From contig MVAQ01000163.1 in the NCBI GenBank assembly GCA_014825775.1, positions 1 to 49,223 of the forward strand: a DNA stretch of 49,223 bases, read 5' to 3'. The notes beneath the pieces were generated by a model. That model saw only the letters and a list, made by a program, of their open reading frames with translations. It did not search any database and was not told the DNA's origin. A program made the position numbers and the translations under genes. The DNA comes from Krasilnikovozyma curviuscula (lineage: Eukaryota > Basidiomycota > Tremellomycetes > Cystofilobasidiales > Mrakiaceae). Position 1 is the stretch's first letter, and every line of letters starts with the position of its first letter. This document shows, in pieces, positions 13,532-24,369 of the stretch.

Positions 13532-15154
13532 CTAGTTGTAGGTCGCCTTCAGTCTTCCAACGATATACGCCTCCGTCGTGATGGGCTCAAATTTTTTGCC
13601 GTCACCGATGCAAGTTGGGAGGCAGTCAATGACCTGGTCTCCGTTGGGGTTGCTGAAACTGTTGCCGGCGCGCCATGAAGACAAGACAACGCAGAATTTA
13701 GAATGTCAGGCCACGTACAAAGAAAGAAGAGCTCCGTCAGTACCACTCACTAAGCGATGCTCTGCCTCCTCGGAAGGACCGCGATGTCCTCCTTCCCTTC
13801 GTCCGTCTTGATGACTTTACTCGGCGGTGGGGCGACGACTCTATGCATGGTCGATCTCAGCACCCCATTACTCCACCTCGCTAGTAAATCACCGACGTTG
13901 ATAACAATGGTGCCCGGTACAGGTGTCGCAGGTAGGAACGCGCCCGTGAGACGATCCTGCACCTCGAGCCCTCCGATGAGGTTCGGGTCCTGGTGTAGGA
14001 GAGTACAGGTACCGTAGTCATGATGTGCACCCGCGCGGGTTCCACCACGGAAAACACTTTGCTCCGTCGCTGGGTAGTTAAGGAGGCGCATATTGTGATA
14101 CTGGTCGAAACAACACAGCAACCTTTCGCTTAGCTCTAATGTATGAAGGTAGAGAAATTGTGTGTAAACCGTACCATCTCATCACATTTTTTGTCGAAGA
14201 ACGTCTCTTCCAGCTTAAGACCTAGGGACGTAAAGGAAAAGAGACGTCCCATCAGCACCAAAATGGGGCCGCCAGTCAAAGGCAACAAAAAAGGACCTGC
14301 TCACCGATCGCGATGGCACGCATTATCTCGAGGTGGAGCTCGTGGTTCTGGTTGAAGAAGGTAAGGAAATGTTTCTTAAAATCCTTAACTTTGTCGTTCG
14401 ACGGCCATTCGTTCTTCCATCGAGGTTCCCCGCCGTCGATGGCGTCGTCTCTGCCGATTTCGAGGGACTCTTTGAAGTCTGCAAGAGGATACGATTTAGG
14501 AGGCATGAGAAGAGAAAGGAAAGAAACTGCTTTAGTTAAGAACAGCATCAGCGTACCTGGTGCTGCTTCACGCATCTGCTTGATTTCATCCTCCGAGCTG
14601 GACGTCGTCACTCGTTCTCTTCCATGTGCGACATATCCTCTATTAGCCCTCGGATCTTCAAAACAACGGAGTAAATTCGAGTTAGCTCTTCATTACCCCA
14701 TATGGAGTCTCCTGTCGTTTGGAAGTCTTTAGAAGAAGGTGGGAAGTCTGCTCGTGAAACGTACCTTTCCAAGCCAAAGTGTTCTTGTAATCCAAAGGCA
14801 AGTCGAAGAACTTTGCTGACTACAGCAATGAAGAGATCGAACTTGAGCCATTGGTATCTCTTAAATTGAGAGGTCCAGCTTCAGCAAAGTGCAACTTACG
14901 AGATCAAAGGACTTTTTGATGTCGCTCTCTGGAATACCATGACCGGACACATACATGAACCCAGACGTCTTAAGGGCCTCTACGACCTCGCTGGCCGTCT
15001 GCTCCCTATTCTTGAACGCCCTGAAGTCGTTGAAGTCGATGATCGGGATCTTGGCTTCGCCTGCCGTCGACAGACAACGACGGAGCAGCAGCTGGCTCAC
15101 AGTCGAGGTTGACTGTCTGAATGATCTCAGAGGGGAGGACAGGAGGACTGTCAT
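13532..15154 (-). CDS. thymine-7-hydroxylase-like 2-oxoglutarate/Fe(II) dioxygenase
   Basis: Seven exons: 15154-14900, 14819-14765, 14655-14557, 14478-14305, 14221-14175, 14100-13751, 13658-13532; 368 aa. The N-terminal ~35 residues are rich in Arg, Ser and Leu and could target mitochondria. Next comes the DIOX_N-type start IPIIDFNDF. The iron ligands are the HxD of AHHDYGT (~H236/D238) and the His of RSTMHRV (~H296); the 2-oxoglutarate-binding RxS lies in RRQSIAYF. The segments RANRGYVAHGRERVT, REAAPDFKESLEIGRDD and NVGDLLARWSN are close to fungal thymine-7-hydroxylase, which oxidises thymine in three steps to 5-carboxyuracil. Choosing the acceptor at 14101 (74-nt intron) rather than 14134 keeps the spacing of that family. 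It is divergent from an iso-orotate-decarboxylase-like gene, the next enzyme of the pathway. Substrate is inferred from motifs and neighbour. Confidence 0.85.
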
Positions 15155-15365
15155 TTTTGGTTCGATGGGTGGTGGGATGTATTCGAACGCGCCAGAGTCG
15201 CAGGGTGAGCCTGCTTTTTGTAGCGTCGAGGCGGCTCGGCGGAGTCGGAAACAGTCTCAAGCAAGCAAGTGAGTCGTCTCCAAGAACATCAGGGAAGAAA
15301 CCGTCCTTCCCAACCATCTCAGTCCCATATCTGCCAGAAACCACATGGCTACGGCTCTCAAGAGA
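15155..15365. promoter_or_regulatory. shared bidirectional promoter of the thymine-salvage pair, 211 bp
   Basis: The two start codons (15154 on minus, 15366 on plus) face away from each other with only 211 bp between them, so both 5' UTRs and promoters must share this interval. That favours co-regulation, but I could not name a specific operator in it. Confidence 0.55.
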
Positions 15366-17042
15366 ATGGGGAAATCCCTCCTGGTTGATTGTCACACGCG
15401 TGAGTGCACTGTCCTTAGTTAGGGCACGTTGTAGCTGGTTGACCTGAGCTTTGCTTGCTGCTCCTACTAGACGTCTATTTACCTCGTGAGATTACTCTTT
15501 CTCATACACTGTATTTCCAGAGGAGCAAAAAGCCTCTAACTTGAGCCCGCTCCGACTCTTTTCTCCCAGAGTATATCTCGCTCCTTCGAAGCAGACAGCA
15601 AACGCCCCGCATTCACAGACGGGAGGATGGCGAGGAACGACTCTTTATCCTGGACAACGAAAGTCTCGTCGTAGGTGGCCGTCCCGTTGGACCTCAGTAC
15701 TGGTCGAGAAAGGACAAGATTGCGTTTATGGACACGCACGGTATCGATGTGTCTGGTAAGAGGAGGGCTCTGGACTCTATTCCTTTCCCCTCATAGTCAT
15801 AGAAACTAACTCGTTCTTCCTCGTCCTTGATTTAGTTATCTCGTGTGCCAACCCATGGCTCGACTGGCTGGAACCAAAAGACGCCGTCGGAACAGCAGAA
15901 GAGATGAACATCGGCTTGCAGAACTTCTGTGACGAAGAAAAGGATGGGCGACTCTTTGGACTAGGTAAGGTCGTTTATATGCTTGCTGATATCATTTCTT
16001 TCCTCGATTTCAACTGATCCACCTCCGCCGCCTCCGAGTAGGTCTGTTGCCTCTCGTCCCTACTCTGCCACCCTCGTCGATCCTCCCACTTATAGAATCG
16101 CTCAAGAAGATGCCTAAGATCAAAGGTCTCATCATGGGAACGCGTGGGTTCGGCAGCGGGCTCGACGATCCAGCGATGGACGCCGTCTGGGCGTCGATCC
16201 AAGAGTGGGACGGCGTCGTCTTTCTCCACCCTCACTACGGCCTCGGCAATGAGGAGTTCAACTACGGTAGTAATGTTGAGAACGGACATGTCCTTCAGCT
16301 CGCTATGGGCTTCCCTATGGAGACGACCATCGCCGTCACCAGGTTGATCCTGTCGGGCGCGCTAGACAAGTTCCCAAAGCTCAAGTTCCTCCTCGCTCAC
16401 TCCGGAGGGTGCATTCCTCAGCTTTCTGTAAGTTGCCGCTAATATGTCATGTAACAACTTCTGCTCACCAGCGCCGTGTTCTTTGTTCACTCAGTCCCGA
16501 CTTGCCAGTTGCGTCAAACACGACCCTGTCGTCCAGCAAAGGCTCGAACATGACCCCCGATACTATCTGGGTAGAAACTTCTGGTTCGATGCCGGTACAT
16601 TTGCCTTTCTCCGCCTCGTAGATTGTATTTGCCTTTCCTAACCTTGCCCCTCGTTCTAGTGTCGTATGGACCTGAAGAGATGGAATTCACCGTACGTGCA
16701 TTTTATTTTATTCTTCTTCTCACTTTTTTGTATTGTTCTGACCGTGGCTGTCTATCCGGTTTGCATCACATAATACAGGGCAAAGTCGCTGCTCGAGCAT
16801 CCCGCTACACTTCCTTACCCTCCGCCCAATCAGCTCCCTCTTTAGCCGTCAAGTCTAATGGTTCGGATAAGATGCTCTTTGGTACAGACCATCCGTTCTT
16901 TCCACCTCTCTCGGGTGACCCGGACGAGAAGTGGGAATCTGTCGTGACTAACTTAAAGGCGATTGAGGTTGTCAACGGATGGGCTGAGGAGGACAAGGAA
17001 GGTGTAAAAGGGTTGAATGCTGTCAAATTATTTGGGTTGTAG
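15366..17042 (+). CDS. iso-orotate decarboxylase-like amidohydrolase (ACMSD family)
   Basis: Eight exons: 15366-15399, 15471-15485, 15570-15755, 15836-15964, 16042-16427, 16495-16594, 16660-16691, 16779-17042; 381 aa. The very short first exons give MGKSLLVDCHTHVYLP, whose HxH (H10, H12) is the metal-binding start of the ACMSD family. Then follow VISCANPWLDWL, IMGTRGFGSGLDDP, FLHPHYGL (His ligand), GFPMETTIAV, LLAHSGG (His) and MLFGTDHPFFPP (Asp ligand). This set matches fungal iso-orotate (5-carboxyuracil) decarboxylase better than generic ACMSD. That zinc enzyme releases CO2 to give uracil, the last step of thymine salvage. The divergent neighbour is the hydroxylase that would make its substrate. 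Exon 2 is only 15 nt. The substrate is inferred; the fold and metal site are clear. Confidence 0.87.
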
Positions 17043-17248
17043 AGCAGTGGAATTATCTGTCGCCTTTGATTGTTAAACGACCTTTTGTTGGTTCTCGCAA
17101 GTTTACAGTCGCTTCAAATATCCGATCATATGGATATCAAAGGGATTACAACGGATGCAGAGAGCAGAGAAGTATCATACAACCATAAAAAGATCGTTTA
17201 AAGAGATAGGGAAAAGATAGGAAAGGAAGAGATGGACCGAGGCGTAGT

Positions 17249-20200
17249 CTATCTAGGAGGTGCATCTCGGAGTATTCGGAGGAGATCATCGATTTTGTAT
17301 GGTTTTGTGACGACTTCATCAAATCCAGCAGCGAGAGCAGCTTTTACCTGCCCTTCACGAGCATTACCTACATGGGCGATAGTGGTTCGGTCAAAGTTTC
17401 AATCGCGATGTTAAGCTTCACTCACCAGTCAGCGCGACGACATAAGAACGACTTGGGAACGTCTTGTCTGCTTCCCGTTCTCTGATGATCTTGATGCAAC
17501 CTAAACCACTCAGCCTCGGCATTTCAAGGTCACAGAGAATGAGATGGAAAGGACGTTTTCCGTCTGTTGAAGCTTCAAATGCCCCCTCAAGCTGCTCAAG
17601 GGCGAAGATACCATCATCAGCTGTCTCACAGGATGAGCATCCTCCTTTGAGCAGTTGACGCTTGAGAACCTTTTGGTTGATCACTGTAGAAAGAAAGCCT
17701 GTAAATCACTGCAATTTATAGAGCAATGTCTGAAAAGAAAAAACACTCACGGTTGTCTTCAACTACAAGGACTTTAGGAGGTTCACGGGATGTAAATTCC
17801 AGATCCTGCTGAGGGACAGTAGTATTTAAAGTGGGATGTGTGGGAGAGATCTTCGTTTTTACATAGAATCTGAACACTGTTGTGGCACAGGCGAAAAGAA
17901 AATGAGGTCGGGGACATGAGGCAATGGTCCAAAACGAGACTTACAACATCCTTCCGTCTCCTTACTCGACACCTCAATTCCACCACCCATTAGCTCCGTT
18001 ATTCTTCGGCATACATACAGACCAAGACCACTGCCACCGAAGACATGTTGAGTTTCCTGTGATGCTTGCGCAAACTTCTGGAACAACTTCGACAGATCGA
18101 GTTGGGCCAATCCAGGACCAGAATCTCTTACCGACCCGTAAATGTATACTTCATCATCTGGGTGGGGAAGACCTTCGAGCGAGGTGGAGGACGGTTCACA
18201 GGTTCCGGGAATAGGAGGTGATCTGCTCAAGTCAATACCCACCTCGATCTCTCGCTTTTGAGCATTCTCGGTAAACTTGATAGCGTTAGATATGAGGTTG
18301 ATGAAGACTTGACCCAAACGAACTGAGTCGGACATGACCTGAGTAACACCCATCTCGACGAACCGAGTAAGGGATGTTCCCAGCTTAATGTCCAGAGCGA
18401 TGTGCTTCGATCGGGTTTCAGCTGCGAAAGAGGAGACAAGTTTTTGTGCTTCGACCTATAGTAAACAGGAGGTAACATATGTCAGAAAAAAGTATTGAAA
18501 AGACTGAGGAGGAGGTACTTACTTGAAGATTCACAAGCGCTGGATGTATTGTGAAAGTGTCCAGCTGAATTCGAGCCAGCCTGAAAGTTAATCATACCTA
18601 TCAGAACGGTGAGCCTCTAGGATGCAGGATAAATAAGCACGAACGAGAGAATGTCGTCCGCAATTCTTTGTTGTGAGGCTGCTGACTGGTAGATCGACTC
18701 AAGTCCATCAATATCCTCTGAAACCACCAAAACAAATCAGTATGATCGGAAGAGGCGGGAAAGTTTTCATATTACTGACCGTCAAGAAGGTTCAGCAGTT
18801 CCTTCGTTGGGGTGAGGGGCGTACCAGCAGAGAAAGCAGCGTCGAGCTCCTTACGAAGCACTGGCAGGAGGGTACGCATCAGCTTCCAACCAACATTTTC
18901 AAGCTCTCGATGAAATAAACTCACATTCGAAGTTACCCTTGGCGAGGGACGAAATCTGGAGAATTGCGCTGACCGGATTTCTGATCTCGTGAGAGGTGAC
19001 ATCGACGATGAGTTCCTGCTGTTTTCGTGCATAGTCAGCTACCCTCCTTCTCTCCTCCGCTTCTTCTGTGAGACGTTGCTGTTCGATGAGACGAGCTTGA
19101 CGTTCCTCTTCCAGCTGTTTCCTCTCTGTGATATCGGTCATCGTTCCCAACAATCCGAGCGAACCACCCAGATGTACGAGAAGAACATGCACATATTTTC
19201 CGGTCCTCCAAAATCTGAAATCAACGCTGACGTCCGCGCTGGACTCGAAGACTGAACTCCAAGCGCTCTTGACTAATCCCAGATCCTCTTTGCATACGTT
19301 GTCGAACCAGGAGTTGAGCGGGCGTTCAGCTGGATGACCGCTCATGGACAGGAAGCTTTGGTTGACGTAAGAAATCTGAGACGAAGAGGCATCAGCCTCG
19401 GTTTTTTAGAGAAGTAGAACGTGACTTACTGATCCTGAAACATCAGCTCTAAAGACACCATTTGGTGAGCTGTCAGAAAGAAGACGGATTTCCTGAGTCC
19501 TCTCGCTGAACTTCTGCTCCAGCTCGACCCTTTTCTTTCCAGTTATCATCGCCAAATGGCACCTAGCAACAAGTTCCTTGGCCTTGAAAGGCTTTTGAAC
19601 GTGATCGTCGGCGCCAGACACAAGACCAGAGATCTTCTCCTCTTCTTCGGCTCGAGCAGTCAACAGTATGATTGGAATGAGATTGAGAGAAGATTCAGTG
19701 GCTTGTCGGATTCTGAGCGCAGTTAAAATCGAAGTCAATCTCTACCATATTCCAAACCGACAATAAGGTGAACTCACTCATGTAGAAGCTCATATCCAGA
19801 AAGACGTGGCATAGAGACATCCGACAGAATCAAGTTTGGCTTGTGGACAGTTGCCAACTCAAGAGCTTCTTGGCCGTCCTTCGCCAGCAGCACAGTGCAG
19901 TATCTCGAGAAGATGCCATTGAGGTATGAAAGCATGTCTCCGTTGTCGTCTGCAATCAAGATAGTATCTTCCTTGGACCAGAAGAGTGTTTCCACAGAGA
20001 GTGGTAAAGACTGGAAATAAATTATTGTTCAGCTCAAGTTCCAGTGCTGTCATTGTTGACAAAAACTCACCAGGGATGTTCCATCTCTATCACTGGAACT
20101 GACATATCCAGAATCAGACATGGCAAGGTCAGAGTTCCTATCCAACCCAATCCAATTCGCTGCTTCTTCGACCATCCCTCTGGTAGCGAAATGTCTCGAA

Positions 20201-23200
20201 TTTTCAGAGAAACCGTCCGCCGAGTGTTCTACTCGGTCTTCAGGCAAGTGAGATGTTCCTAAAGGAAGACTGACTGTGAACGTAGAGCCGTGTGCTCCTG
20301 AAGGATTTTCTTCGGCAGTCGTTGAAGTGATGGAGAGAGTCCCGCCGTGAAGTTTGACGAGTTCCAAAGTGAGGTTTAGACCGATTCCAGTACCCTCGTG
20401 ACTTCTCGAGGTGGTTTCCACCCTATGGAATCGCTCAGTGACGTGGGATATGTCTTGTGAACGGATTCCGACACCCGAATCTTCAACTGACATTTCAACA
20501 TGGTCTTCCATGTATATCAATGAGACTCTGATTTGACCGCTCGACGTAAATTTGAAGGAGTTTCCGATGAGATTAAAGATCTACAGAGACCTTTTGGTTA
20601 GATTGACGATTGGTGACGTTACAGACTGACTTACGATCTTCTCCCAAGACTCGCTGTCCACGAATACAGGCTTCTTGTCTCCCTCGTCGCATTCAACGAC
20701 GTACTTTACACCCCCCTTCCTAGATATCGCAAACGGTTTTTAGCTGGATTATTTCTCTCATAAAACCCACAAAACTTACTCAATTGCTGAGCGGAACAGG
20801 GAAGCCAGATCTTGGGTGTACACACCAAGGTTCACTGGCCTGAATGTCGCAGAAAGTCTTCCAGCTGACGTAAAGAATCACTCAGTACTCGAATAGAATA
20901 AACCTCTAGGAAATACCAGCTCACCTTCTACCCGAGAAACATCCATGAGCTGGTCTTAAATCGTCAAGTCACTCGTAATATCAGACAGCGTTGCAATGAG
21001 CGGGAGAAGAGAAAGTCACCCACCAACTAGCCGTCCTAGCCGATTAGCATTGCGGAGAGCGATATCGAGCATCTTCTTTTTCGTCTGATCCTTTCCTGCC
21101 TCATGGGCTGCCAGGTCAGTAAGAGGAGCCTGGATGAGCGTCAATGGAGTACGAAGCTCGTGGGAAATGTTGGAGAAGAATGCAATCTTGGCAGCGTCCA
21201 GCTTCGCCAGCTCTTCAGTCTTCTTCAGCTGGAATTCAAAGCTCTCAACTGATGAGAGAAGGGTACAGATTTGAGTTCTCAGCATCTCGATCCAGTCAGC
21301 ATAAGAATTGTCGAAGGGGCGACGAGTGTTGAGACCAAGGACCAGCACCATTTGTTTGGACGACTCGCTGCAATCTGAAGAACAGTTTAAAAATCAGCAG
21401 CAGTCACTCAATAAAGGAGAGAGAGAGAGACAGTGTTAAAACTCACCGGGATTCTGGAGAGGGATGCAGATTGCGTTGTCCACGTCACCATCCCAAGGGG
21501 ACAGATGCTCGAAATCCTTGGTTGCAGCAGCACAGTCCTCAACCAACACAGACTGCTTCGTCAGGAGCGGCTCAACAATTGGCCAGGGGAAGTTCTCGTA
21601 GTCCACAGGGATGAGATGGCCGAGATGATCTTTGTAAGTCGCCTTGACACACTTCTGAGCGGCGACACACATCGATGTCGTTTGCGTGAGGGTTGGTGTG
21701 TAGTCGAGAATAATTCGGGATGGAGCACTGGGATGGACATCTAGAAGAGTTGCAAGATAACGAAGCGCTGAGTTAGTCTATGTGCAGAAATGGCAAAGGA
21801 AAAGAGAGAGAAGTAACACTAACCTGGTACACCGATGCTTCCCTTGAGTTTGAAATCCATCTTGACATTTTTCCTCCACATCTTGCAGCTGGTAAGACCG
21901 GAATTTTCCTCTCCAAACTCCCTCTGCAGCCCAGCAATGAACTCAGCTGCATCCGACGCCAGCGTCGTTTCGTAGAGGAGTGCGAAGGGAATATCCTTTG
22001 GATTGAAGCGACAGGTCTCCATAATAGCATCAATGAGCTCGTTAAAGGTGACAACACCCCAGGTTTTTGATGAAAGTTCTCGCAGAGTCAAGAGCCTTCG
22101 CTGAGCGATGACCCGTTCAGTTGTCTCGAGGCTCTGATGGTACATCCCACCATAGTCACCACCTGACGGAGAAAAAGAAGCAACCTGAGTAAAGAGTTTT
22201 AAATGACAATACTGGACAAAACACGGACCTTCAACTCTGATTGGGATTCTACTCCAAGTGTGATAAGTCTCCAAGAGACGAGATTGACCAGGCGCTTGGA
22301 GGAAGAGAAGGTCATCTATTCTTCTCACAGATAATCCAGACGAGATGCAGACCTCAGTTGGTGGACCTGTCAGAATATCCCACTGCATGTTGGACTTGAG
22401 TTTACCGTCGTGAGCACATGGTTTACCAAACAACTGAACGTCCAGTCTGTAATCAACAACATGAGTCAGTCCATAAGGAGGAAGGGGTGGGGGGTTTGCT
22501 CCGTGCATCGTAATCCTAACAGCGACACTGACCTTGTCGAGGCGAAAGCTTCGTTGTATAGCAATACCCGATCTTTAACACCCCACCAGACACAAGCTTC
22601 ATCTTGGTTTCCCATCACAAGGGATCTGGAACCAAACTGGTCAGATACTTTCACCAACTTCCAAAGTCAATTGAAAATATGCGACTCACATCACAGATTT
22701 CAGACTCTGCGGCCATTGGTCTGCGATGAGAATGAAAGTTAAAAAAACGTGGAGACAATTAAGCAATTTGATTATTTAGTCCAAATCAAGAGAATATTCT
22801 CTTACTTCTTGGACCCAGTACGGTCTTTGACCAGTCAATTGTATCCAATAAATCCAACGCAGTCTTCCTCGACAACCCAACAGCCGCTAAAGCTTCACTT
22901 GTAGCTTCTTCAGAGCCGTTGGAAGAGCAAGCCATGTCCAGAGCCTTCTGGATCGTCGGGTGGGTACCTCCCCATTTCTTCGTGTGGCCGTGCGAGTGCG
23001 ATGGGGATGAGTGCGAGAAGGCGTTGGCTGGACCTTTTGAAGGCTGGGACTGGGAGGTTGCTCGTGATCTTCGCTGGCCGTTGACGGGAATGAGACGGCT
23101 GGTGGAGGTGACGGGGTGCAGATGGTTGTTCGAGCTGACGCTGTTGCTCATTCGGCTGACTGATGTACGCGGTGTAAGCTGAACCAAAGTAAATTCTGAA

Positions 23201-23721
23201 CCTAGAGGATTCAGAACTACTGCCTCGTAAGCCTTCTCTATAGCGTTATAGGATGACAAGCTGGATGGTACTGTGGTTGCAGCTGATTCAGGAGACAAGC
23301 TGGCACCGCCGACTTTGAAGTAGAGCACGTCTGGATGTTCCGCAACGCTCCCAGCCCATGGCTGATTTTCCAGTATCGTGTCATTGAAACCGACTGATCC
23401 GCCGTGTGAACCACCTTTGGTGTCGATTTGCTCGCGCAACGCTGCCCGAAGCCGTTGGAACGAAACTGAGTCAAGGGCCTGAGCTAATGAGAGATTCCCC
23501 ACCAATGACTTGAAGGACTGGTTGGACCAAGCAGGTTCTAAGGTCGAGGTCGAGGTCCCATCTTGGGATGCTGGGAGGAGGAAAGCTGGGTGAGGGTGTA
23601 TCTCAAGGAACGGGAGAAGGTGAACATCGGTTGCTTCTTGTGACTTTTGTGGCTGACTAGACCCCTTGTTTAGTACAGAGTTGACCTCGAACTTGGACCT
23701 TATATGGTCAATGTCGACCAT
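17249..23721 (-). CDS. TCO2: hybrid histidine kinase with two kinase and two receiver modules (Tco2-like)
   Basis: I traced 21 exons with matching phases, 23721-22806 down to 17367-17249, giving 1714 aa. Order: a polar N-terminal region (to ~300); a PAS/GAF-like sensory part (~300-650; [30 protein letters not shown]); kinase 1 with [11 protein letters not shown] (His ~702) and an ATPase with VEDSGVGI and GTGIGLNLT; receiver 1 with LIADDN and Asp ~1048 in LILSDVSMP; a PAS domain (~1140-1240); a coiled coil; kinase 2 with [12 protein letters not shown] (His ~1285) and an ATPase with [15 protein letters not shown] and GGSGLGLYV; and a C-terminal receiver with VVEDN and Asp ~1641 in ILCDLEMPR, ending in KPYKIDDLL. 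No membrane segment, so probably cytosolic. All phospho-acceptor residues are present. In Cryptococcus, Tco2 has this dual arrangement and feeds the Ypd1-Ssk1-Hog1 pathway. The ATG at 23721 is the first plausible one. Confidence 0.92.
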
Positions 23722-24369
23722 GTTAGGAGCCTGTGGTGTCCTTGTGGGACGAGCTTCCAAAAAAAAAACAGGCGGAGTCAGCTCAGCTCACGTCTAAAAT
23801 CCCGTTTCATTAAGAAACTGCTTCGTTAATGAGGAAAAGTTACCTGTCTGTTTCTCTTGATCCTGGCGTGAATCTCAGCCTTCCAAGCTGGATCTCATTG
23901 ACTGAAAGGGGATGGTGGGTGGGATCAAGCGACCTGGCGAGCACTAGGTGGTTTTAGTAAGCGTCCGTCGCGGCGACGCTCCCCTCGGGTTAGGATATCT
24001 CGACACAAATAGATGGCGGCAGCATATGTCTGTATTGGTTTTTAGATAGAAATCGACGATCCCATATGCATAGGAGAGCTGTTCTAGCCGACGCCCAACC
24101 AGGAGGCGGCCGGGAGAGCTGAGCGTATATATATATAGCTAGGAAGTCGCATGAATTTTGTAGCTCCCCTCGAACCAGCAAACCAGCCAAAAAGCAGTTT
24201 CGAGACTGCCCATCTGGAACAGCTCCCCACAACATCTTGCTTCATTTCTGGTGGACTGGCCTCGTTTCTGCTCCCTGCAACTGCTTTGAAGTGTGCTTGG
24301 GCTTGATCGAGTGTGGGAGGAATAGCTCTGAACGGCGATGAGATAGAGAGGCAGACAGCCTATTGAACG
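23722..24369. promoter_or_regulatory. divergent intergenic region between the histidine kinase and NPR2, 648 bp
   Basis: Promoters and 5' UTRs of both genes must lie here. An A/T homopolymer sits at 23758-23769 just upstream of the kinase start, and a TA-rich stretch at 24127-24137 (TATATATATA). Short ORFs here have no support. Confidence 0.45.

Noticed and set aside
13549..13746. Minus-strand ORF with its own start inside the dioxygenase gene
   Set aside because: It is out of frame. The true last exon (13658-13532), read in another frame, gives the conserved FSNPNGDQVIDCLP end of the dioxygenase.
14134..14174. 41-nt intron in the dioxygenase gene with acceptor at 14134
   Set aside because: It keeps the frame but inserts 11 residues with two extra Cys. 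The acceptor at 14101 gives a typical 74-nt intron and the normal spacing FFD...MRLLNYP of the family.
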